Position numbers and translations under genes: made by a program. 64,000 nt of DNA from JBGSMF01 sp964651475. GTDB lineage: Bacteria; Chloroflexota; Anaerolineae; Fen-1058. The DNA lies in assembly GCA_964651475.1 (NCBI GenBank), contig CAZYXV010000012.1:60209-124208 (forward strand). The letters run 5' to 3'. Positions 8,930-16,397 of this stretch are shown here, one piece after another (the stretch's first letter is position 1; each line of letters opens with the position of its first letter). The notes under the pieces were generated by a model. The model was given only the letters and a program-made list of their open reading frames with translations. It ran no database searches and was not told the origin of the DNA.

Positions 8930-9004
8930 TTAATCCAGACTCAAGAATTCTTCTTGGAAAGCTTTGACGGCCTCTTGCCCAGAGATGTTGGTTAATCTAC
9001 TCAT
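8930..9004 (-). pseudogene. Truncated hicA toxin remnant (24 codons)
   Basis: Starting 3 bp after the hicB stop, an ATG at 9004 opens a 24-codon frame, MSRLTNISGQEAVKAF..., ending TAA at 8930-8932. The first 17 residues match the conserved start of HicA mRNA-interferase toxins (R-L-x-x-I-S-G-x-E-x-V-K-A-F). The remaining ~45 residues, including the catalytic His and the dsRBD-like fold, are missing; the frame stops 6 bp before the kinase start codon. This looks like a deletion remnant. Too short to be a toxin. Confidence 0.7.
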
Positions 9005-9007
9005 TGG

Positions 9008-9217
9008 CTATACTGTCACCATAACGGGCTGTGCAAGTTTTGACAAAGTTGCTGTCGCTTTTTGATCTTCGGCCCACAGCCAAGCTATTACGGCTTCCTT
9101 GATATTGTCCAAAGTTTCCTTTTCGTCTTTACCTTGAGATACACAGCCTGGAAGCGCCGGACACTCTGCAACGATCCACCCATCTTCCGCTTGTTCAAGT
9201 GTAATGTGAAAGATCAT
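9008..9217 (-). CDS. hicB: HicB-family antitoxin (orphan)
   Basis: 69 aa. It has the HicB fold signature: an N-terminal strand MIFHITLEQAEDGWIVAECPALPGC, then SQGKDEKETLDNIKEAVIAW. In intact modules HicB neutralises the HicA RNase and often represses the operon. It has no DNA-binding C-terminal domain, as in the short HicB class. AGAGG lies about 6 nt before the ATG. The partner hicA immediately downstream is reduced to a 24-codon stump, so this antitoxin is probably an orphan. Confidence 0.88.
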   Translation of the reverse strand: MIFHITLEQAEDGWIVAECPALPGCVSQGKDEKETLDNIKEAVIAWLWAEDQKATATLSKLAQPVMVTV

Positions 9218-9286
9218 GTTTTTCCTCTGGTAGTTACAGTTTGTCCATTCTATCCATCTGCGGCTTATGTTTGGGCAAGTGTGTGG

Positions 9287-10810
9287 CTAGTCCAAGTTCC
9301 CCACTACTTTTTCAACCTCGTCCAAAATCTCGCACGATTTGACCAGCTCCATCATCCGCGTATGGTCGGGGTAGAGTGGCCGGTCTATGTCGAGGTGTTC
9401 CACGTATTTGCGAACGACAGCCCGCGCTGCCTGCACGCCGTTGCCGGGGGTAAACGTGCGAAAGTCTAGCGCCTGGGCCGCGGCCATAAACTCGATGCCC
9501 AGCACGCCGTAGGCGTTTTCCAGGATTTGGGCGTTCTTGATGGCCGTGTTCATGCCCATCGAGACAAAGTCTTCCTGATCGGCGGCGGCGGGGATAGATT
9601 GGATGCTGGCCGGCATGGAAAGGATTCTTTGCTCGACGATGAGGCTATCGGCGGTGTACTGGCTGAGCATCATGCCAGACATCATGCCGGCGCCCTTGGT
9701 CAGGAACGGCGGCAGCCCAATGCTCAGCGCCGGGTTGGTCAGGCGGTTGAGGCGGCGTTCTGAAAGAACGCAGACCATGGTGATGGATGCGCCGGCCATA
9801 TCCATCGGCAGCGATATCGGCGATCCCTGAAAATTGGCGCCCGTCAGCGTCAGCTTGTATTCCGGCAGAAAGATGGGGTTATCGGCCACGGCATTCAACT
9901 CGATTTCTACCTGGCTCCTGGCATAATCCAGCGCGTCGTGAGCGGCGCCGATGACCTGCGGAGACGAGCGCATCGAATAGGCGTCTTGGACTTTGATCTT
10001 GAGCTTGCCCGTGAGCAGGTCGCTGCCTTCGACGCATTTCAGGATGGCGCGAGCGGTGCGGACCGCGCCGGAAAATCCGCGCAGTTGGTGCAGCCGCACG
10101 TCGTAGGGCTTCATATTGGCGTACAGCGCCTCTAGCGTCATGGCGCAGGCGATTTCAGCTTGCTTGAGCCAGCGATTCATATCATACAACTGGAGCGCGC
10201 TCATGGCGGTGATGAGGTTGGAGCCGTTGATCGCCGCCAGGCCATCGCGAGCTTGCAGGTCGGGGATGGGGATGCCGGCCTTGTCCATGGCTTGCTTGCC
10301 GGGCATGCGCTGGCCCTGGTAGTAGGCTTCTCCTTCACCCATGAGCAGCAAGGCAATCTGAGACATTGGCGCCAGGTCGCCGCAAGCGCCGACAGAGCCT
10401 TTCTGGCAGACCACCGGCGTGACGCCCTTGTTCAGCATGTCTACCAACGTTTGGGTGATTTCAGGGCGGCAGCCAGACTTGCCCCGAGCGTGCACGTTGA
10501 TTCGGCTGGCCATCGCGCCGCGGACATATTCGATGGGCGCGGGAGCGCCAATGCCGGCGGCGTGATTATAGATCAGGTAGCGTTGAAATTGCTTGACTTG
10601 TTCGTCGTCCAACACGACTTCAGAAAATTCACCGATGCCGGTGTTGACGCCGTACATGATTTCGTGCGCCTGGATTTTTTCTTCCAGCATGTTGCGGCAA
10701 ACCTTGATTCGCTCTACGGCTTCGGGGTCGAGCTCCACATGTTCTCCGTGCCGGGCAATCCGCACCAGTTTTTCGACGGTCAGATTAGAGCCGTCTAGGA
10801 CGATAGTCAT
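9287..10810 (-). CDS. Aromatic amino acid ammonia-lyase (HAL-like) with Ala-Cys-Gly cofactor triad
   Basis: 507 aa, full length for the histidine/phenylalanine ammonia-lyase family. These enzymes eliminate ammonia from His, Phe or Tyr using the MIO cofactor, made autocatalytically from an Ala-Ser-Gly triad. Here the motif is GSVGACGDLAPMSQ, so residues 142-144 are A-C-G: Cys replaces Ser at the same position as P. putida HAL Ser143. Other family residues are present: YGVNTGIG (Tyr53), the QEDF stretch, RSSPQVIGA and the LSERR region. Cys at this position is known from mutagenesis to still allow MIO formation in HAL. AAGGAG precedes the ATG, and a separate promoter is seen at 10847-10875. It lies downstream of a standard ASG paralogue. 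Substrate unresolved. Confidence 0.85.
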   Translation of the reverse strand: MTIVLDGSNLTVEKLVRIARHGEHVELDPEAVERIKVCRNMLEEKIQAHEIMYGVNTGIGEFSEVVLDDEQVKQFQRYLIYNHAAGIGAPAPIEYVRGAMASRINVHARGKSGCRPEITQTLVDMLNKGVTPVVCQKGSVGACGDLAPMSQIALLLMGEGEAYYQGQRMPGKQAMDKAGIPIPDLQARDGLAAINGSNLITAMSALQLYDMNRWLKQAEIACAMTLEALYANMKPYDVRLHQLRGFSGAVRTARAILKCVEGSDLLTGKLKIKVQDAYSMRSSPQVIGAAHDALDYARSQVEIELNAVADNPIFLPEYKLTLTGANFQGSPISLPMDMAGASITMVCVLSERRLNRLTNPALSIGLPPFLTKGAGMMSGMMLSQYTADSLIVEQRILSMPASIQSIPAAADQEDFVSMGMNTAIKNAQILENAYGVLGIEFMAAAQALDFRTFTPGNGVQAARAVVRKYVEHLDIDRPLYPDHTRMMELVKSCEILDEVEKVVGNLD

Positions 10811-10846
10811 CGTTTATCTCCTTGATATGATATAAAGTACGTTTAT

Positions 10847-10875
10847 ATTCTACCCCAATTCAGCATCCCCGACAA
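10847..10875 (-). promoter_or_regulatory. Promoter for the Ala-Cys-Gly ammonia-lyase gene
   Basis: Minus strand: TTGTCG (10875-10870), 17-bp spacer, TAGAAT (10852-10847), in the 77-bp gap between the two lyase genes. It suggests the downstream paralogue can be transcribed independently. Confidence 0.55.
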
Positions 10876-10887
10876 TAGGCCATTACC

Positions 10888-12465
10888 CTAATCCAACGGC
10901 GCGCCCAATGCTTCCTCGACGGCTTGCAGCACCGCGCCTTCTCGCACGAGCTGGCAGGCGGTGTCCAGATAGGGGTGCATCAGCCGGTCGCGTTCGAGCA
11001 GCGGGATATCCTGGCGCAGGCGGCGGTGAGCGGCTTGCGTGCCCGCGCCCAAACGCGCGTGCGGGTATTGGTGCAAGCGCAAGTCCACCGCTTGCGCGGC
11101 GCACACCAGCTCGATGCCGATGACGTGCTCGACGTTGCGCACGATTTCCCACGTGTGGCGCGCCGCGTTCATCGAGTTGCTGATGTGGTCTTCCTGGTCG
11201 GCGGAGGTGGGAATGCTATCCACGCTATCAGGATGGGCCAAGACTTTATTGTCTGCGACCAGCGCGGCGGCGATGTATTGCGCCAGCATAAAGCCGCTGT
11301 TCAAGCCGCCGTCCTGGATCAGCATGGCGGGCAGCCCGTCGTTCAATTCAGGCGCGGTCAGGCGGAACACGCGCCGCTCGGACAGGTTGCCGATCTCGGA
11401 CACGGCAATGCCGATAAAGTCGGCGGCAAATGCAATTGGCTCGCCGTGAAAGTTCCCGCCCGAAAGCGCCTTGTTGACGCCGGGGAGATCCAGAAAGAGC
11501 AGGGGGTTATCGCTGGCAGCGTTGATCTCGTCTTCGAGTGTGGCATGCGCAAAAGCCAGCACGTCGCGCACGGCGCCCATCACTTGCGCGCCGCAGCGGA
11601 GGCTGTAGGCGTCTTGCACTCGCCCGCCTTGATCTATCAGGTTGCTCCCCGCAATCATTCGCCGAATATTGGCCGCCGAGGTGATTTGGCCCGCGTGTCG
11701 CCGCGCGCGATGAATCCGCGCGTCGAACGCCGCCGACGCGCCGCGCACGGCTTCCAGGCTGAGCGCCAGGGCGATTTCGGCCGTGCGCACCAGGCGTTGA
11801 GCGTCGTGCCAGGCCAGGGCGGCCATGGCGGTCGAAAAGGTCGTGCCGTTATTGAGCGCCAGCCCTTCTTTTGCGCCGAGCACCACGCGCGATAGTCCCG
11901 CCGCCCGCATGGCTTGCGCGCCGCTCATGCGCTCTCCCTGGTAAAGCGCCTCGCCGCTGTCGCGGTCGGGGTCGTGCGGATCGCAGCACAAGACCAGCAC
12001 CAGGTGAGAAAGCGGGGCCAGGTCGCCGCTGGCGCCCAGCGAGCCTTTTTCGGGGATAATGGGGTGGACGCCGGCATTGAGCATGGCGATGAGCGTATCG
12101 AGCGTTTCGGGCCGCACGCCGCTGTGCCCGATGGCCAGCGTGTTGGCGCGTATGAGCATGGCGGCGCGTACCACATCTTGGGGCAATGGGGCACCCGCGC
12201 CGACGGCGTGGCTCAAGATCAGGTTGCGGCTGAGCGTTTGCGAGTCGGCGCTGCTCACCTGGACGCGCGCAAAGACGCCAAAGCCAGTGTTGATGCCATA
12301 GACAATCGGCGCGCCTCGCGATACAATCTCGTCAACCCAATTGCGGCAGGCGGCCACGCGCGCGCGGGCCGATTGATCGAGCTGGACCGCCTGGCCAGCG
12401 CGCGCCACCTGGATAACGTCTTGGATGTGAAGCTCCTGTCCATTCAATGCCAATAGGGTGTTCAT
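10888..12465 (-). CDS. hutH: Histidine ammonia-lyase
   Basis: 525 aa. Family MIO triad A145-S146-G147 in EKGSLGASGDLAPLSH, with the catalytic Tyr in YGINTGFG (Tyr57), NNGTTFSTA, DAYSLRCGAQVMGA and SADQEDHIS. It converts L-histidine to urocanate and ammonia as the first step of histidine degradation. Start ATG 12465 is preceded by GAGGAGG at 5 nt. No hutU, hutI or hutG genes are in the window, so the pathway is either elsewhere or not the real context. It is the upstream member of a tandem pair and is divergent from the hypothetical gene at 12562. Another aromatic amino acid remains possible as substrate. Confidence 0.85.
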   Translation of the reverse strand: MNTLLALNGQELHIQDVIQVARAGQAVQLDQSARARVAACRNWVDEIVSRGAPIVYGINTGFGVFARVQVSSADSQTLSRNLILSHAVGAGAPLPQDVVRAAMLIRANTLAIGHSGVRPETLDTLIAMLNAGVHPIIPEKGSLGASGDLAPLSHLVLVLCCDPHDPDRDSGEALYQGERMSGAQAMRAAGLSRVVLGAKEGLALNNGTTFSTAMAALAWHDAQRLVRTAEIALALSLEAVRGASAAFDARIHRARRHAGQITSAANIRRMIAGSNLIDQGGRVQDAYSLRCGAQVMGAVRDVLAFAHATLEDEINAASDNPLLFLDLPGVNKALSGGNFHGEPIAFAADFIGIAVSEIGNLSERRVFRLTAPELNDGLPAMLIQDGGLNSGFMLAQYIAAALVADNKVLAHPDSVDSIPTSADQEDHISNSMNAARHTWEIVRNVEHVIGIELVCAAQAVDLRLHQYPHARLGAGTQAAHRRLRQDIPLLERDRLMHPYLDTACQLVREGAVLQAVEEALGAPLD

Positions 12466-12487
12466 ATATTCCTCCTCTATCGCTATT

Positions 12488-12516
12488 TTGACTCGGGTTC
12501 AAGTTTGGCGTACAAT
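12488..12516 (+). promoter_or_regulatory. Promoter for the hypothetical gene at 12562
   Basis: TTGACT (12488-12493), 17-bp spacer, TACAAT (12511-12516). It lies in the divergent gap between hutH and the plus-strand gene; a short GC hairpin (about 12526-12541) follows in the leader. Confidence 0.65.
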
Positions 12517-12561
12517 TAATCCAGGCCGGATGCTGCCGGCACTCTAGTGCGAGGTAGACCC

Positions 12562-13056
12562 ATGTTGACAGCGATTCTTACACGTTACCCTGTGAAAATG
12601 ATGACGCCCTCTTTTTTGATTCACGGTTTGATGGAGCCGGTCGGGCCGCTGCTGGATTATTTAAATGACGTGAACCGAAACAGTGTGCCCCTGTACAACG
12701 CGACGCTGTATGCGCTCGGCAGCAAACTCGGGCCGTCCACACGCCCCATGGTCGTCATCAAGAAACAAGATATTTGCGGATTGTACGTGGACGATGCAAA
12801 GGGGCGCGCCACTGTGCAATTGCTCAAGCGGGTTGAAAGGGTGATTGTGCACGTGCCCAATTTGATTTGCCGCGGCGAGATACACGTGGGGACCGAGACG
12901 CGCCAGCAAGATATTTTTGATGTGCTGATTGGCGTCTTTTTTGGGCTGACCAACGTCTCCGTATTCCCAACGGTTCAATTGCCGGCAGATTTTCCCAATC
13001 AACCCGAGTTGCTGTTGGCCCACAAAGATACCGTGCAGGCGTATTACGCCGAATGA
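12562..13056 (+). CDS. Conserved hypothetical protein
   Basis: 164 aa from ATG 12562; GAGG lies 7 nt upstream, so this start is preferred over the GTG at 12547. No signal peptide or transmembrane helix is obvious. The sequence alternates short beta-like stretches (PMVVIKKQDICGLYV, RVIVHVPNLICRGEIHVG) and ends ...KDTVQAYYAE, suggesting a compact cytoplasmic, mostly beta protein. I do not recognise a family. It has its own promoter and converges on the methyltransferase gene, overlapping its 3' end by 13 bp. Normal codon use and a good ribosome site support a real gene. Confidence 0.7.
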   Translation: MLTAILTRYPVKMMTPSFLIHGLMEPVGPLLDYLNDVNRNSVPLYNATLYALGSKLGPSTRPMVVIKKQDICGLYVDDAKGRATVQLLKRVERVIVHVPNLICRGEIHVGTETRQQDIFDVLIGVFFGLTNVSVFPTVQLPADFPNQPELLLAHKDTVQAYYAE

Positions 13057-13685
13057 TCCTTGCTGCCCACGACGATAAAAATATCCACTGCCCCCATCGG
13101 CTGGCGGCTGTGAGAGATTGAAAACCCCGCCTCGCGGGCGGCGGCCCACGCCGGAGGAGGCGGAGCGCCACGCTGGCCGGTGATGGTGTACAGCCACTCG
13201 AGGACGCGGTTGAGCAGGTTGTACCCGCCGCGCCGGTTGAACGCAATGCCCGGCACAATCACCAGCCGCCCCGTCGTATTGAGCGCGCGCACGGCCTCGC
13301 GCAAGGTGGCCGGCTCGACGATAAATTCTGTTGGAAACGTAGACACCACCGAATCGAACGCCCCGTCGCGAAAGGGCAACGCCTGGGCGCGCGCGCGCAC
13401 CAATGGCGCCGGCGTTCCCGCCCGTTGCAAACGGGAACGCGCCTGCCGCCCCATGTCTGGCGAGAGATCAAGCCCCACCACCTGCCATCCTTGTTGGCGC
13501 ATAGCGGCCAGCAAATGCCCCGGTCCGTGCGCCAGTTCCAAAATGCGCTGCCCGCGCAGGTGAGGCAAGGCTGTGCGCCCCCACGCCGTCCACTGCCCCA
13601 AAGAGACTACCCAGGCGACGGCGTCATACGCCCACGCCATCTGATGATACAGCAGGCGAAAGAAAACGCGAATCAGCAAACGCAC
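13044..13685 (-). CDS. Class I SAM-dependent methyltransferase
   Basis: 213 aa from GTG 13685, which has AGGAGAG 4 nt upstream; a longer frame from 13805 would overlap the spoVR 3' end and lacks a ribosome site. Motif I ILELAHGPGHLLAAM (SAM binding, the first Gly of the usual GxGxG replaced by Ala-His), acidic loop VVGLDLSPDMGRQA, motif DGAFDSVVSTFPTEFI, and a methyltransferase-11-like order overall. Substrate unknown; ubiquinone/menaquinone or lipid methyltransferases of this type are common. It is the last gene downstream of prkA-yhbH-spoVR, 85 bp after spoVR, and convergent with the hypothetical gene. Confidence 0.82.
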   Translation of the reverse strand: MRLLIRVFFRLLYHQMAWAYDAVAWVVSLGQWTAWGRTALPHLRGQRILELAHGPGHLLAAMRQQGWQVVGLDLSPDMGRQARSRLQRAGTPAPLVRARAQALPFRDGAFDSVVSTFPTEFIVEPATLREAVRALNTTGRLVIVPGIAFNRRGGYNLLNRVLEWLYTITGQRGAPPPPAWAAAREAGFSISHSRQPMGAVDIFIVVGSKDHSA

Positions 13686-13770
13686 AGATCTCTCCTGGTG
13701 TGGACAATTGCTTGCAAACGTTTGGGGCAAGCCAGGCAGATGATACCACAAGACGTGTAACGCGCAACTG

Positions 13771-15252
13771 CTACAAATTCTTTTCCGAATGGTCTTGCCC
13801 GTCAAAGCTATAGAGCATCGGCCTGGCTTCGACGGCGGTGGCTAAGTGGACGGGGCGTGTCCAGATAGCGTGGACGTGGGCCAGCGTGTCCCGCGCCCAA
13901 TTGAGGTCGAGATCAACGCCTTCGTGTTCGTGGCGCAGAAACAGTTCCGCTCGATTGCCATAGTTAGCGTCTTGGATGACGACAATCGGTTGGCCAAAGT
14001 TGGTGAGAGAAAAGAGCAGTTGGCGCTTGACGGCTTGAAAATCACGGCTGTCAATGACGTATTCGCCCGTCCTGGGATTATATTGGGTGGTGTAGAATTT
14101 GTGGCGGCGGGCAAACTCAGGCGTGAGAAAGGTATCAATAAAGCCGACGTCGTTGTATACGCGCCGCACTTCAAAAACCTTTTGCCGCCCCAATCCGAGG
14201 CGCCGGTTCCACGCGCGGCGCGCGGCTTGATCCTGACATTCTTCCCACTCTTGGCCAAAGCGGCCTGTATCCCAGCGTTCCTCGATGTCGCGCAGCAGAT
14301 CCAGCCCCAGCTTGTAGGGGTTGAGCCGCCCGCCTGAGGTCGCCATGGTGCCGGCGTGATGTTCCGCATAGTCAATCAACTCGTCCGCTTTGAGAGCGCG
14401 TTGAGTCATGATTGTGCTGTGCCAGTAGCTCGCCCAGCCCTCGTTCATGATTTTAGTCTGCCGCTGCGGCGCAAAATAGTAGGCTTCTTCGCGGATGATG
14501 GCCAGCACGTCGCGCTGCCAATCAGCCAGGGGCGCGTACTCGAGCAAAAAGAGCATGACATCTCGTTCCGGGTGTTCGGGAAAGTGTTTTTTGCGTTCTT
14601 GCTGCTCTCTGAGCTTTTGCCGCTGCGCTTCCAGGAACTCGGGCGGATTGACAAAATCATCCATGTAAAGTTTGCTGGGCAACTTGCGCACTGTTTGTAC
14701 TGCGCGCTCGTCCTCGTCATCGTAAGGGCCGGGCTGCGGGTGGCGGCGAATGCCGGGCGAATGAATGTCAATGAGATTGTCGAGAGACAGGCAGGCGTCT
14801 ATAAAGCGTTCTACGGCGTCGTAGCCGTAGCGGTCAATGTAGCGGCGGATGCGGGCGCCGTGATTGGCCATCTCGTCCATCATCTTGCGATTGGTGTGGG
14901 CAAACCACATATTATTCTTGAAAAAGTCAACGTGCCCGTAGACGTGTGCCATGACCATTTTTTGGTCAACGAGCTTGTTGCTGACCAGCAAATAGGCATA
15001 GCTGGGGTCGTTATTAATCACCATCTCGTAGATGCGGTGCAAGCCGTAAGCATAGCTCTTGGACATGCGCGTATATTCCATGCCAAAGCGCCAATGCGGA
15101 TAGCGGCTGGGAAAGCCGTCGTAAGCGGCGACCTCGTTGATTTGTTTGTAATCCAGCACTTCAAAGATGGTGTCGAAAAAATCCAGCCCATACTCCCGGG
15201 CGTAGGCTTCGACCTCGACCCGGATCGCTTCGAGTTCTGGTGAAAGGCCCAT
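13771..15252 (-). CDS. spoVR: SpoVR family protein
   Basis: 493 aa, typical length. It starts with ATG 15252, 3 bp after the yhbH-like stop. Family stretches include YGLDFFDTIFEVLDYKQ, the MVMAHVYGHVDFFKNN segment with conserved His residues, the DNLIDIH segment, and NEGWASYWHSTIM. SpoVR was named for a spore cortex role in Bacillus but is widespread in non-sporulating bacteria, nearly always next to prkA/yeaG and yeaH/yhbH, and is linked to stationary-phase and nutrient stress. Molecular activity unknown. Operon order prkA-yhbH-spoVR is the standard one. Confidence 0.95.
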   Translation of the reverse strand: MGLSPELEAIRVEVEAYAREYGLDFFDTIFEVLDYKQINEVAAYDGFPSRYPHWRFGMEYTRMSKSYAYGLHRIYEMVINNDPSYAYLLVSNKLVDQKMVMAHVYGHVDFFKNNMWFAHTNRKMMDEMANHGARIRRYIDRYGYDAVERFIDACLSLDNLIDIHSPGIRRHPQPGPYDDEDERAVQTVRKLPSKLYMDDFVNPPEFLEAQRQKLREQQERKKHFPEHPERDVMLFLLEYAPLADWQRDVLAIIREEAYYFAPQRQTKIMNEGWASYWHSTIMTQRALKADELIDYAEHHAGTMATSGGRLNPYKLGLDLLRDIEERWDTGRFGQEWEECQDQAARRAWNRRLGLGRQKVFEVRRVYNDVGFIDTFLTPEFARRHKFYTTQYNPRTGEYVIDSRDFQAVKRQLLFSLTNFGQPIVVIQDANYGNRAELFLRHEHEGVDLDLNWARDTLAHVHAIWTRPVHLATAVEARPMLYSFDGQDHSEKNL

Positions 15253-15255
15253 GGT

Positions 15256-16359
15256 TCACCGTCCTTTGCCCAAAAATGCCTTGATCGCGTCCAGGATGTC
15301 ATCTCTGTCGTCGAGCCTGGCGACGACCAGTTGATCCTTGTCTGCCAGGTCGAGCCCTTTCAATGCCTCGGAAAACTGGCTGGCGCCATACGAACAGCGA
15401 ACTTCGCCGTAGCAAAAGAGATTGACGCACGGCAAGATGCTTTCGGCCAGCAGGCGGGCGCACCGGGCGTTATCGTCTTCCCAGTTATCGCCGTCGGTGA
15501 ATTGGAAGGGATAGATATTCCAGTCGTCGGGGTTGTAATCTTTTTCGATCATGGCCTGGCAAAGCTTGTAGGCCGAAGAAATGGCCGTGCCGCCGTTTTC
15601 TAGGGTGTGATAAAAGGCGTGTTGATCCACCTCGCGGGCGTTTACGTCGTGGATGATGTAGCGCACGTCTACTTTGTGATATTGTGAGCGCAGCCAGGTG
15701 TCAATCCAGAACACCGCCAGGCGGACGATCTCTTTTTTCTCGTCGTACATCGAACTCGAGACGTCCATCATGTAGATGATGGCCGCGTTGCTATCGGGCA
15801 TGTGATGGCTCTCCCACGAACGATAGCGCTTGTCCTCGCGCACCGGCATGACGTTAGGTTGAGCGTAGCTGTACATCCCCATGGCGATTTGCCGCTTGAG
15901 CGCCTCGCGATACGTGCGTTTAAAGTGGCGCAAGCTTTCTGGCCCGACGTGCCGGATGCCGGTGTAGCGATCCACGTAGCTTTCGATGTTCTCTTTGCCC
16001 TTGGGCTGGATGTTGGGCAGCTCCAGTTCGTCGCTCAAGAGATGGGCCAGTTCCTCCAGCGTCACCTCCACTTCCAAGATGTGGTCGCCGGGGTTTTGGC
16101 CGGCTCGCTCACCGGGCTGGTTGGGGTCAAAGCCGATGGGAGTGCCCGGCTCGCCGTCGCCTTGCCCCACGCCCCCCATCTGCTTGGCCCCAAAGCGAAA
16201 TTGAGGGATCTGGATTTCTGGAACGGGGATGCTGACCAGGTCGCGCCCCTGGCGGCCGATCAACTCGCCGCTGCTTATGTATTTGCGCAGGCCGTCGCGC
16301 ACTCTACCCTGCACGATGTGTCGGAAACGACTTTGATCTTGTTCAATTTTGGCGATCAT
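15256..16359 (-). CDS. yhbH: DUF444 family protein (YeaH/YhbH)
   Basis: 367 aa from ATG 16359, with a perfect AGGAGG 6 nt upstream; the longer frame from 16467 would run into prkA. It has a von Willebrand A-like domain with a MIDAS-type motif, IIYMMDVSSSMYDEKK (D-x-S-x-S), then FTDGDNWED. The N-terminal half has basic and Gly/Pro-rich stretches. DUF444 proteins act with the PrkA kinase and SpoVR in a stress-response module; the metal site suggests reversible protein binding. It is 38 bp downstream of prkA and 3 bp upstream of spoVR. Confidence 0.94.
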   Translation of the reverse strand: MIAKIEQDQSRFRHIVQGRVRDGLRKYISSGELIGRQGRDLVSIPVPEIQIPQFRFGAKQMGGVGQGDGEPGTPIGFDPNQPGERAGQNPGDHILEVEVTLEELAHLLSDELELPNIQPKGKENIESYVDRYTGIRHVGPESLRHFKRTYREALKRQIAMGMYSYAQPNVMPVREDKRYRSWESHHMPDSNAAIIYMMDVSSSMYDEKKEIVRLAVFWIDTWLRSQYHKVDVRYIIHDVNAREVDQHAFYHTLENGGTAISSAYKLCQAMIEKDYNPDDWNIYPFQFTDGDNWEDDNARCARLLAESILPCVNLFCYGEVRCSYGASQFSEALKGLDLADKDQLVVARLDDRDDILDAIKAFLGKGR

Positions 16360-16397
16360 GTCGCACCTCCTCTCTCCTCCGCGTGGCTGCACGTTCT

